Source of the DNA: Citrus sinensis
Taxonomy: Eukaryota; Streptophyta; Magnoliopsida; Sapindales; Rutaceae
Direction: 5' to 3'
NCBI RefSeq assembly: GCF_022201045.2
Contig: NC_068557.1
Span: 186,001-250,000 of the forward strand
DNA: 64,000 nucleotides
Within the stretch, counting starts at the first letter, position 1. Each line of letters begins with the position of its first letter. Both the position numbers and the translations under genes were made by a program. Of this stretch, positions 50,387 through 64,000 are shown piece by piece. Below the pieces are notes generated by a model. It saw only the letters and a program-made list of their open reading frames with translations, made no database searches and had not been told where the DNA came from.

Positions 50387-51170
50387 GTTATGCAGTATCT
50401 TAACATAAACATTCCAAAAATTCAGGCTTGCATAATATTCACCCACAACTACAAGCCATTTGCAATTGTCTGTTTTGCATGCTTGTTTCCTCACAGGCTT
50501 ATGTTGTTTACAATCAAAGAGATGCTTTCAGTGAGTCATTACCATAGTACAACATGGAAAGTATTATTTCTGTCAGAAATATAACAGAAAATTTGGCTAC
50601 TAAAATGTCTGCAGTAACTACCTCTCATAACCATCAGTTGAACTAAGATAAATTTTCTTTCATGGTGCAATGGAAGGGAAGTGTTTCATGTTAATACAGA
50701 TCATAAGCACTATAATTTCACATATAATTTGTTTATGATGAAATGAAGGTAAGGTATTTCATGTTACAAAAATTGCAATAGTGCCAATGGCCTTTTGTGG
50801 AGCCCGGAATCTGAAATAGCAGCAGAAAGTGCAGCAAGTGATGAAAATAAACTACATATCAAAAGAAGACTTGGAATTTCTATGAATTTATCAGGTTCAT
50901 CCGAAGAATAGTAGAATTTTCTTCTGTAAAGAGACGAAATAATAGTTTGACATTCTTACAAAAGAAAAAGTAACCTATTTGCTACACTGAGCTCTAATTG
51001 AACAATTTTCGTTCGAGGGATGATGAGGCAGCATCAAACAAATGGAAGCCATTTCTAATGCCAGGTCCAGAACAATTAGATTGAAGCTGAGATTTCAAAC
51101 TGTTTTTGTCTCCTTCAGTCAATGCTATAATCACTATAAAGAATTTGCCATGGAAGTTGATAAAGCAGGT
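50387..51170. other. Intergenic region between the RLP gene and the 150-aa gene
   Basis: Contains the probable 3' untranslated regions of the convergent genes at 47936-50386 (+) and 51171-53573 (-). No further gene is supported. Confidence 0.5.
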
Positions 51171-53573
51171 TCATAGAATTGTACAAACACAGCCTTTACT
51201 GAATTCACTCTCATTGTCGGTGTCTTCCATTTCACTGTTTGGAGAAAAGAAAATACAGAATGTTAGCACGAATAAGTTCATTGTGGCAAGTTCTTAGGCA
51301 GCATAACAAAGAACATAGAATCCAGGTCACAACAACAACCAACACCACAGTTTTTAACAAACAAAACATTCAGTTCAGTAACATTATAACTATTGGGTAT
51401 ATCTCACAGAGCTATCTCCAGCAGAAGTGACTCCCAATTTCAAGTTTTCAGTTGACACTCTTCTTTATGCAAAGCAAAATCAAATATTTATCAGGAACTA
51501 CGAAGGGGTCTGGTTGCTTATCATTTTCTACAGCAAATTGATTGGCCATTTATCCACAAGCATATCATTTTCTACAGAAAATTGATTGGCCATTTATCCA
51601 TAAGCATTTGAAGTATAAAGAATTGAATGCCCTATTTTAGATTATGATTGTAAAATAGTCTTTTGGCATAGAACCTTAGAGAAATTTATCTCATGAAAAG
51701 ATATTCCCCACATCAAGATAAGATTAGTGTTTCCTATATATCAGACACCACAATTATTTCAATTAACATTATTCTCTATCATTTACAAATTTTCAAACCA
51801 TACATATCCATTAAAAAAGTAAACAGGTAAATTCTTACTCCACTGTTACTGAATTTCCTTTTCTCATTGCCTTGAGTTCACACCAACTTATTTGTCTTTG
51901 CACATATTTATATGTTCACTTTTCATTTCACTAGCTTGAACTACCACAGTATTCACCAAATTTGATCCTATCAATCCCTCATACGTCATTGTAATTCAAT
52001 TACTTCTAATAAATGATGCACATTTCCATTAGATTTTACAGTCACATCCCCAACATGCCACTTTTAAATCAAGAAAAAGAAAATTCATTGACCATCCATA
52101 CACATAGACCTTCTGTCAAAGGACCGCTTGCAAAGGGAAAAGTCTCTGTCAAAAAGCAATGCTAAACTCAGCCATAAACTTATTGAAACAAAAAATCCTT
52201 TGCCGCACCACCGCGACTTCTCCAACAAACAGCTGAGAACAAAAAACATATTTTCTAGAGCATCAACCAAATATTTTAATACCTTTTCTCCTCAGATGGA
52301 TTAATATTATGTATCAAGGATCAATAAAAATTACCTTTTTTTAATTCTTTTACCTATTTCAAATTTACATTTGTTTGACCTTAACTTATTGAAACAGAGA
52401 AGAACCCACCCAACTTGGAAAATAAAATAACAAAAAAAAAAGACATTCCAATCCTTTCAATATTTAAAAATGAAATTAATTAATAAAGCCTTTGCACAAA
52501 AAGATTATCATTTAGATTGTCATGCCTTTATAGGGTATTAGCAGCAGGGATTTCATCACGATGCCTCATGTCAGCACCATATGATTTTTAAAAGAATGCC
52601 TAATGCATAATAAGAAGTTAAAATCATATTTCCATCCCACTGCAATAAATAGATTGTCCAAGTTTGGAAAAAGAACATGTCATCCAATTATTTTAGCACG
52701 TTAGAATTTTCCACTGTTTGAAAAACTCCCAACTCTCTCTCTTTGTAAGCTCAAGATCTCACCACCATTCTTTTTTTGGTAGCAACAAGAACAGTAAATA
52801 GGATCTAAGTTTTCGATTGCACTACACAAAACATACTAATTTTCTCTCACAAGAATCTAGATTTCCCTCTTTAGCCACCTTCACCAGCTCACAATTCCTC
52901 TATCAAATCTGGAAAAGAAGATATCCTTCAACCAAATTCAGCACCTTTCTATTAAAACATCTATACAAAGGCTTCAATTCTTTGCTTTCATTTTATTTCA
53001 GAACTTTGTTAAAGATTTTGATTCCATTTTCTTTCTTAGCATATCAATTTCAATCATAATAATTAACTGCAAACGGTATCAAACTTTTGCACAACACTCA
53101 ATACACCACCAAAAGCAACATAAAAAATGAGAACTCTAAAACACAGGAAAATACAAAAGGCCAAAAAAAAAAAAAGGTACCCACCTGGCTTCAAATTCTC
53201 TGATCTCAACCAATTCTTTCCCCAGGTAATCCATCCATTGCACTTTCTTCTTCTCCACTTCTTTTGAATCCAAGGCCTCCTTCTTGAGGCTGCTTTTGAC
53301 ACAATTCTCCCCTGCTGCTTCTTCTCCTTCTCCTTCTCCTTCTCCTTCTCCTTCTTGTTGCTGCTTGTTCCCATCTACCACAACACTCTCCTCCTTGACT
53401 CCGACTCTCTCAGCATAAACATGATGATCATCACTAAGTGACACAACTGTTGTTGTTGTTGAAGCCTCGTGCGGGCTGCTCTCCAACTCCAATGGCCGTG
53501 GTGTGCAAATATGAGAAGAGGGTTTGCAAAAGCAAGTGAAAGGACAATGAATCTTGCAAAACAAAACCCTCAT
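51171..53573 (-). CDS. Uncharacterised 150-aa plant protein with CaaX-like end
   Basis: No known function. Two exons fit: 53185-53573 and 51171-51234, separated by a 1.95-kb intron, joined through AG|T (Ser) to give 150 residues. The N-terminus MRVLFCKIHCPFTCFCKPSS is cysteine-rich. The middle is acidic and low-complexity, with a GEGEGEGEGEE run coded by a CTCCTT-type hexamer array (about 53320-53355). A conserved-looking block KKVQWMDYLGKELVEIREFE precedes the splice. The last exon codes only EMEDTDNESEFSKGCVCTIL. The end CTIL fits a CaaX box with Leu at X, typical of geranylgeranylation, and the CVC adds possible acylation sites. I remember similar small plant proteins with the same start and W-M-D-LGKEL block, always unannotated. 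Membrane anchoring is inferred. Confidence 0.78.
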
Positions 53574-55845
53574 GAAAAACGAAATTCTTTTTTTGATTAA
53601 ACAAACTTGTTTCATTCACACTCAGCCCATTTCACGACTCATCTAATGCAAAAAAAAACATTAATATTATGAACCCCCCCAGAAGGGATCAAGATAAGAA
53701 AAAAGTGAAACCCAGAAAACGTTCTCAGTTTTTTTGAGACAAATGAAATGAATTAGAGCTTTAAAGAGAAAAGGGTCCCTGCTAAAACAAAACAGAGACC
53801 TCTGCTTCCCGTGTTTCTATATATCCACTGCCTCCAATCAAGTGGAGTTGAAAAGACTCTGATACCCTTTAAAGAGACTTTTCCGCCATGAAAGTTCGAT
53901 GAAGAGAAGAAGAAGAAGAGGGAGAGTTATTAGCTGGAGAAAGATATGGAGACCAATTTGGAAATTTGAAGGACTCACAAAGCACGACTGTCAAACATTC
54001 TATCCTATAATGTAATGTATGTAACTGTTGGTAAGTGCTGGAATTTCCAACTCTTTATAGTAACCGCTATAAATATGTTGGTGTGTGTAATCGTAATTGT
54101 GTAAAGGTGCTTTTGGAATTTAAAAGTGCCTTTTTCTTCACCAACCAGCAAAACACAACACCTTTTATCTCTCTTATGCTTTTTTGTTCATTGTCTTACA
54201 AATTTGTAAGCATACATGTAATGTAAGATCCTAAGTAGAGTAATTAGATTATACGGGTAGTGTTGTATTAAATCACGTATAATACTGTCAAATTATACCA
54301 ATTTAGATGCACGTTGAGTCATTTCTGAATCAATAAATCGTATTAAAATAACATGTTAATCATGCCATATTGTGTTGATATCGACATCTCTTTTATAAAT
54401 TGGAATCATGAATCATGAATCATTTGGGTTGATAAAGTAATTTTAATTTATTTGGGGGGTGGGGGTACACTCAAAAAAAAATTTAATTAAAAGCTGGAAT
54501 GAGATATTTAACCAAAGTTAGGTCAATGAATTTGTTAAAGAATGAGTCATGAAAGTATCATATTCTGAATGAAAAACAAGTTGAAGCAAACTCATAATCT
54601 TGCTTGATAATTTGATATGACTTCAACCTGAAAGAAAAAGCCATAACTCAAATCTCAAACAAAAAAAACTTTTATTAAAAATGATTCTAATCCTATGCTG
54701 TAATTTAGGGGGTGTGGGAACATTGTTTGACATCATAGTTGATTTGATTAGGTCATCCAACAACACACCATTTAACTGATTGTCCACCCACCATTTATTC
54801 AACAAATCAAGATGTTGAAAGGGGTGTCTTATTAATTATTATTATCATTAATTAGAGGACCAAAATACGAAAGGGTCATATGAATAGTCCATTTGATTTT
54901 TAATTCTTTGTCTTCTCTTTTTAATTTTTGTTTTATATTGGTACAAGATTCAATGGCTGCAAAAATTTATTTTGTATATGGGGTGATATGCTCAATTAGT
55001 TTTCTCTATAACGAATGATTTTGTTATCAAATATTTTTTTAATATGGCTTATTCAATAGTTATAAATTTTATATAAAAATTATACTAAAAGAAGAGCTTC
55101 CAATTTATGTTGTATCTCTTTATTCCAATAAATCTTCGATAAAGTTTTTAAGATTTATGCCAAAGGAGACAATTTTCTAATCCCAACTTGTTGACAAATT
55201 TATAGAAATGGCTAAAATATTTAACTAATTTATGAAAATGGTCTAACTTAAACTTTTTCACTTTGATGAAAAAAAAAGGGTAAAAAAAGAGTGAGTACTT
55301 TGAACAATAATGCCCCATCTATGGTAGGCTAACTGCAATGGACTTCCTATGTATCGCAGGCAGAGGTTGTCTCACCGAAGCAATAACATAATTATCAAAA
55401 AATTTATACATATATTAGAATTTAGCTACAAAACTTTCTTCTTCTTCTTTTTTTTTTTAATTTCTGAAATGGGGGTTATGCAAATTGATCATAATCTTGG
55501 GTCGGCCTTGCAAATCTATCCTGGCAGGCTAATCATTCCTTCCAGGGAGGCTGTGGAATTGGATGCCTTTTTTGGCTTTACAGGAGGTCCAGGTCTAGGT
55601 CTAGGTCTAGCTTGGAAGGTTTGATAAGGCATAAAACAAACTTGGTTTTTCCTTTGCCTTTTTCTCACTTACAATCATACAACTTCTTTTCTTTGCATGG
55701 ATGATGATACGAAACGCATTTTTTTTGTTTTTTGTTTTCAAAGCCATTCTTTTCTTTATTCTTTTTGGTAACAACAAATTTCACTCTTCTTCGTATCCAC
55801 CGGCCACAATCTATAAGTTATCCCTTACTTCAATGAAAACATAAA
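53574..55845. other. Leader and intergenic DNA right of the 150-aa gene
   Basis: The first 400 bases are the probable leader and promoter of the minus-strand gene, with purine-rich GAAGAAGAAGAAGAG tracts near 53900-53920. Beyond that it is AT-rich non-coding DNA. The short frame at 55349-55624 lacks any recognisable domain. Confidence 0.45.
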
Positions 55846-56316
55846 GGGCAATTTGTAACCTACTCTTAAATAAATTAATATTTTACACCGCACACCCAAA
55901 AAAAATAATGTGTTGCACTGTGCTCCCAATTCCATTAATTTTTTAGTTATTTCTAACGATTCCATCTAACTTTTGATTGAATGACAAAAATGCCCTTCTA
56001 TATGAAAAGAAACAAATTTTTTAGCTCATTTAATTTTTTTAAAGGTTTTTATTTCAATTGCAATAAAAAAAATTCTTGTTACATGTACATTGTCACCACT
56101 ATTATTTTTCCTTTAATTTTTTTAAATTTTTATTTCAATTACAATAAAGAGAATTCCCATTAAAATTAATTTAAGGAATGAACTTCCAATTTTACCCCTC
56201 CACCGTTAAACTTAACTGAGAAAATAACGAAATTAGAGACACGGTGCAACAAGTCAATTTTTTTGGGGACGCGGTGCAAAATGTCAATTTATTTGGTGGT
56301 AGGTTAAAAATTACCC
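55846..56316. mobile_element. Fold-back MULE-like MITE with about 130-bp terminal inverted repeats
   Basis: The left arm from GGGCAATTTGTAACCTAC (55846) matches, reverse-complemented, the right arm ending TAGGTTAAAAATTACCC (56316). The match covers about 130 bases at roughly three in four, including shared AAATAAATT.A.ATTTT and TTGCAC.GTG blocks. The flanking nonamers AAACATAAA and AAAAATAAA differ at one base, consistent with the 9-base duplication of Mutator-like elements. A 200-base AT-rich core has its own duplicated TTTTTATTTCAATT.CAATAAA block. There is no transposase. Confidence 0.75.
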
Positions 56317-59300
56317 AAAAATAAAACAAGTTATCTCTAACATAAGTTTTATAAAATTATCTTTAGATTGGTTTTAGAACCAATAAAAAAGAAACTAGTT
56401 TTTTTTTCTTCTCTTTAACCCAATAATAAGTGAAGTTTTGTTTTGTTTTTTTGAATTCAACATTATTTATGATCTTTTTTGTTTTGTACATGATCTTGCT
56501 TGCCAATACCATAGACAGTCGTATGAATAGGGGCTATTTCCAGGCAAATTCCAAGAGTAGAAACTAGAAAGAAAGCATCCCGGTTCGTACTTAATCGAAC
56601 GTGTCACACGCTAACATGGGCGCGGGCCATCGACTGAATAAACAAACAAAACGGAAACCGTAATCATTAGATAAACAAACAAAAAGCTGTCCCCATTTGA
56701 TCGAATTTTGGAAATTTCACAATAGCGACTTAAAATTTAACTCATTTGCAAAAATGGCCCAATTTGAACTTTACTTTGTTGCCTCCCCCAAAAAAAAAAA
56801 AAAGTAAGATTTTGGAGATAAAAATACACTCAAGATAAAAACAATAATAGTATATCATTGTATTATTACAAGTTATAGACAAGGATAATAATGCTATCAT
56901 TTATGTAAAAATAAAAATTAATTAAGTAGATAGCGATATTTTGAAGAATGTCTTTTAATAATATCATTCATCCTTTTTACATTAAGCAAAAAGCAAAAAA
57001 AAAAAAAATTGGCTTAATAAATTTATAACTTAATAACTGAAATTTTTTTTTTAAATTGAAAAAAAAAAGATTAATGATTTAATTAATTGAAATTAAGTCA
57101 ATTAAATTATTAAGTCAAAAATACACACAGCTTCGTTGTCCGCTAAGTGTCCATCTGAAATTACTTTAGGAGGTTAAAAAATGATTTTGAGAATTTAAAA
57201 TTTAATTTTAGTGTTTGGTAAGAAAAATTAAAATCAATTTTGGTAAACTCAGCCCTTCAACAACAGATTTTGAAAAGCACGCAAATTTAAGAATCAACTT
57301 TATTCTTTAGTACAATTTCATAAATATCATTATAATTATTACATAAAGTCAAAACAATCCTATTCAAATTGGGAAAAAAATCAATATTTCAATAATTTTT
57401 TTTATAATTCATGCAGTCATTTACCTTATTTCTCCTTCATGTTTTTCATTCTATCAAAAGTTCTTCTTTCTTATGGCAACCATAAAGATAAAATCATCAC
57501 CAAACATATATGTTTCATTACCTTTTAATTAATTTTTTTATTTCTAAAAATTTCATGCGCCAACAAGTAGGTCCATTTTTGTCACTGATAACTTTTATAT
57601 CACATCTATAAATTCGTTTCAATAATATTATTGACTGTCTTTTTTTTTTTACCATATATTGTATCCGCCTTTTATTTTCTTTTTTGTTCATTATAATTTT
57701 TAAAATAGCATTTGCGTTATAAAAATATTTACAATGATGTAGATGGACAAAAACAACAAAATTATCAATCAAATTGAAACTAATAATGTACCACGAGATA
57801 AGACTATATGGGACCCTAGATTGTATCAATTCTTTGTAACTTCTGTATCCAAGAGGGAGAGGAAGGACGTCACCTTGGGACTGCTTTTTACTAAACTATG
57901 ATGGAAAAATTGGGTCAAAAACTCATTTTACTCAAATGAAGACACATGGAAAGAGGTTAGTAAGCAAGAAGGTCAAGATGAAGACATATTAACAATGGAC
58001 CCGAAGCACAAGAAATGAAAGTTCTAAGAAACAATATTGTTGAAAGTTTAATGACAATGTAATATTGCATGACAATCTATTATTTATTTTCATTTTGAGA
58101 TTTTGTAGCTCATTACTTATTATTATTATTATTTTTTTTTGTGAAGGGGTACCTTATTATACTTTGATTATATAATGACGATGTTATTTAATGAAAATTA
58201 TAGTTGATTTTTTTAATATAAATTATTTTAAGAAAAAATAAAAGAATAAAATCAATAGTATAAAATTTATATTTTTATTAAAATTATTATAAATACACAA
58301 TAAAAAACATTGTAAGTACATATTTTTTTTATGTGTATAGTAAATTTCATCCTATATTATGTTTATTTTAATCATTTATTTTCTTATATCAATTTGACAG
58401 TAAGATTTACCTATAACTATAACTGCTTTAAAACTCATAACAATTTCTAAAAATAAAATTTTCTAAATACTTAATTGATTTTTTTTACAACTAATTATTT
58501 CTATAATACTGTGAATAAATAATTATTTCAAAAGTTTTAGCATGATTAAATTGGTCTTGTGATGAGATGATTGTACTATAGCGATAAAATATTTGGTAAA
58601 TGCTTATAGTTGTAGGTTGGAAAGTGAGGTGATTTTTATTATTATCTCATAGCAACAGATAAAATACTTGTATTGTCCTCATAATTATCTATATTATAAT
58701 TTTTCAGTAATTGATTTAATATAATTTAGCAAATTAAATAATAATAACTATTAATTTGAATAACTAATATATTTAAGTTAATAATTATATAATTTATTAA
58801 ATTTTAATAAAACTTTTATTAAAGACTCTTATAGCAATTGCAGTTTAAAAACTATCTCATCTCAATTCCAAACAGAACTTAAGATTTATAAGACGTCAAC
58901 TGTGGTCAATAATTGCAGATGCAAATTACCAATATCATTATCTAATTTATTTTTTTCTCTTTTACTAAAAGAAAATGCTTAAGTTAAACCATTTTTTAAA
59001 AAAGAAAAAAAATGATTAATATTTTGGCCATTTATCTATAAATTCCATAAAATTTGAAAACCGAATATAGATAGATATGGTATGTGAGATTTTCAGACAT
59101 TTCTTTTTTTTGGGGGTACGTTTTGGGGACAAACGCATGCACCAATGTAAATGATTGAGGGAGCAAAGCTGCAAAGGGTACCCCTCCTTTAGGGTACTCT
59201 GTCTTGCATGATTACTACATGTAATCCTTTATATACAATTAAAATAAGAAAGATAGAATTTGTTTGATATTCGTACCAATTTTTTATCAGTGCCAATTTC

Positions 59301-60442
59301 TATTTATAAGAAAGATAGCTAAAAATTAAGCTTTAGCCAGTTGGTTAATTTATAACACAAGACATTTTGATACCACTAACAGGAATTGTGTTATTATTGG
59401 TTTTTTTTTTCTTTTACGTTGAGAAGGTAATTATGTGAAAATACAGGGGTTAAATACCAAAAATACTAGGAGAAATATGCGCGTGTGTGTCTGCAGGTAA
59501 TCTTTTCTTTTCCACCCACAGTAAAAAATCAGACTCCGTCGTCCTCTTCACAACCAAATTTCCCAAATAAATTAATATTTGAACTTAAGATCTGCAAAGA
59601 AAAAAAAATCTACTCATTTAATCCGTGTTAGAATCAGTGCATGCATAATTTTTTTTTTTTTAATATTTTGTTGAAAAGAGTCAACCTCACGAACTTAATT
59701 CCCTAAGTGGAGCTCCAATCAAAATATAAAAAGTGATCAATTTTGTGAAGAATAGAATATGGATAACAATTAAAAATGAGCTGCTTGCTATCCACTTAGT
59801 CACCCCAACTATTCAATGCCACAACACCAAGACTGATGTCAATTCAAATCCTTGTTACCAAATTCTAAATACGTATATTTGTTGACGGGCATACCAAGGA
59901 TGTAACATTCGTCCAATCACATCTCATCACATATAAATTCACTTTGATTCGGTCAATTGGATCAACACCTGGTCCGGATCAACAAAGCACTTGACCACAA
60001 AACAATATCTATGAGTCAACACCCAACACAATCCTTACTCTCAAGTGCCTAGCTGAAATTCTAAGTTGTTTTTATAAGAATCAGAAGTTCAACATTTTTA
60101 TACAGTACTCAAAAGAATACACACATGCCTGGATTTTAATTTACTCACAGAAAAAAAGGTGACATCTAATCAACAATGCCGTGCCCATAACTGAGACTAT
60201 GAGCGTTTACGCTCTGCTCCTTTCAATAATTCATTTTTTTCTTCTTCGTCAAACCACACAACAACTAGAAAAACCACTTCAAATATAGAGCCAAAATTTT
60301 CCTGAATATGCATGGTGTATTGTATTATACAGAAAAGAAGTTACAACTGCCATCCTGTGAGAAGCGACCAATATCCACTTTCAACTTAAACTTATTTGCT
60401 GATCCAAAAGACACCTGCACTAGCGAAGCAACTGTCATGGTA
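56317..60442. other. Gene-poor AT-rich intergenic region
   Basis: About 4 kb without a supported gene, RNA or complete element. Numerous poly-A/T tracts and short open frames occur but none has a recognisable motif. The right end (about 60300-60442) is probably the 3' untranslated region of the lysyl-tRNA synthetase gene. Confidence 0.5.
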
Positions 60443-63536
<3,094 letters not shown>

Positions 63537-64000
63537 CTACATGAAGAAAGGTAAAGGAAGAATGTCATTTCAAAAAAATAGAGCTTAAATAATTTAGGGA
63601 TAAGAAAAACTTAAAAGAAATAGATATGTTAAACTAAATCACTGCACAATCCCTCAATTTTGGGATGAGAAAAGCATAAAAGAAATAATAATACTTGCAA
63701 TAACAATTAAATCAAAGTTCTCAAGTGCATAAAAGATATCAGAGGAGAACAAAGTGGGGTCATCTAATGAATCTTCCAATGTCACAACTCCTTCTGCAAC
63801 AACAAATAGATAATTTTTTAAAAAAATAAAAAAGATCTTATTTTGTTGATATTTGCCAGGTTTTAATGTACACTTTTGTAATCTCAGGCATCACATGCAT
63901 CATTGATCAAGCCTAATCAATCTGTATTCCAGCAGATCAAAAGAAACCTAAAAATGTGAACTGATGACTATATTTTATGCATTACACAGTATTTTTGCCC
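63537..64000 (-). other. Intron of the LysRS gene running to the window edge
   Basis: The exon that should precede 63536 would encode the family block ending ...VADVF.RRAK. It is not found up to position 64000, so this whole stretch is probably intron. A short open run around 63705-63797 is discussed under findings. Confidence 0.5.

Noticed and set aside
55349..55624. A 91-codon frame in gene-poor DNA.
   Set aside because: Composed of poly-Phe from a T tract plus a short LGLGL repeat; no supporting structure.

Overview
The window is nuclear DNA of a flowering plant, almost certainly a woody eudicot. It is AT-rich, has large AT-rich introns with GT..AG borders, and carries plant-only families (plastid chaperonin-60 beta, MET1, RLCK-VII kinase, WRKY, CYP716 P450, receptor-like protein). 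Intergenic DNA is full of small inverted-repeat transposons and microsatellites. Citrus or a relative is my guess, not something the sequence proves. I rebuilt the exon structures by hand from reading-frame continuity and splice sites. In every spliced gene described as complete below, the exon lengths sum to a whole number of codons ending in a stop.

Layout. 1-3362: intergenic with a TA array and a fold-back element. 3363-6575 (+): PBL16-like receptor-like cytoplasmic kinase. 7147-9429: two MITEs with PIF/Harbinger-like ends. 11298-11877 (+): a small WRKY factor with a WKKYGQK core. 12210-13265: two abutting MITEs. 14329-18604 (+): plastid CPN60-beta, 14 coding exons, with a leader intron and a telo-box. 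21876-27143 (+): Pumilio/PUF RNA-binding protein with a leader uORF. 28218-39957: the PUM-MET1 junction (see below). 41223-46748: a CYP716-type P450 pseudogene (+), broken by a solo LTR, tail-to-tail with an intact 481-aa CYP716 gene (-). 47936-50386 (+): single-exon receptor-like protein. 51171-53573 (-): a 150-aa uncharacterised protein ending in a CaaX-like CTIL. 53574-60442: gene-poor DNA with a MULE-like fold-back element. 60443 to beyond 63536 (-): organellar lysyl-tRNA synthetase, whose 5' end lies off the right edge.

The most unusual structure is a direct duplication of about 2.08 kb covering the convergent 3' ends of the Pumilio and MET1 genes. Copy A (26746-28824) is joined to the full Pumilio gene and carries only the last three MET1 exons. 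Copy B (36431-38511) carries only the last Pumilio repeat and is joined to the full MET1 gene. Between them lie 7.6 kb of unrelated DNA: a chimeric expansin relic flanked by direct repeats, an unrecognised 156-codon ORF, a local tandem duplication, and a 5'-truncated LINE with a perfect 13-bp target-site duplication. Identity between the copies is patchy, which suggests gene conversion.

The genes do not form a pathway. Plastid functions recur (CPN60-beta, MET1, plastid/mitochondrial LysRS), as do signalling or defence families (PBL16, WRKY, RLP, CYP716), but as independent transcription units. I found no tRNA, rRNA or CRISPR features and nothing that amounts to a new molecular system. The novelty here is structural.
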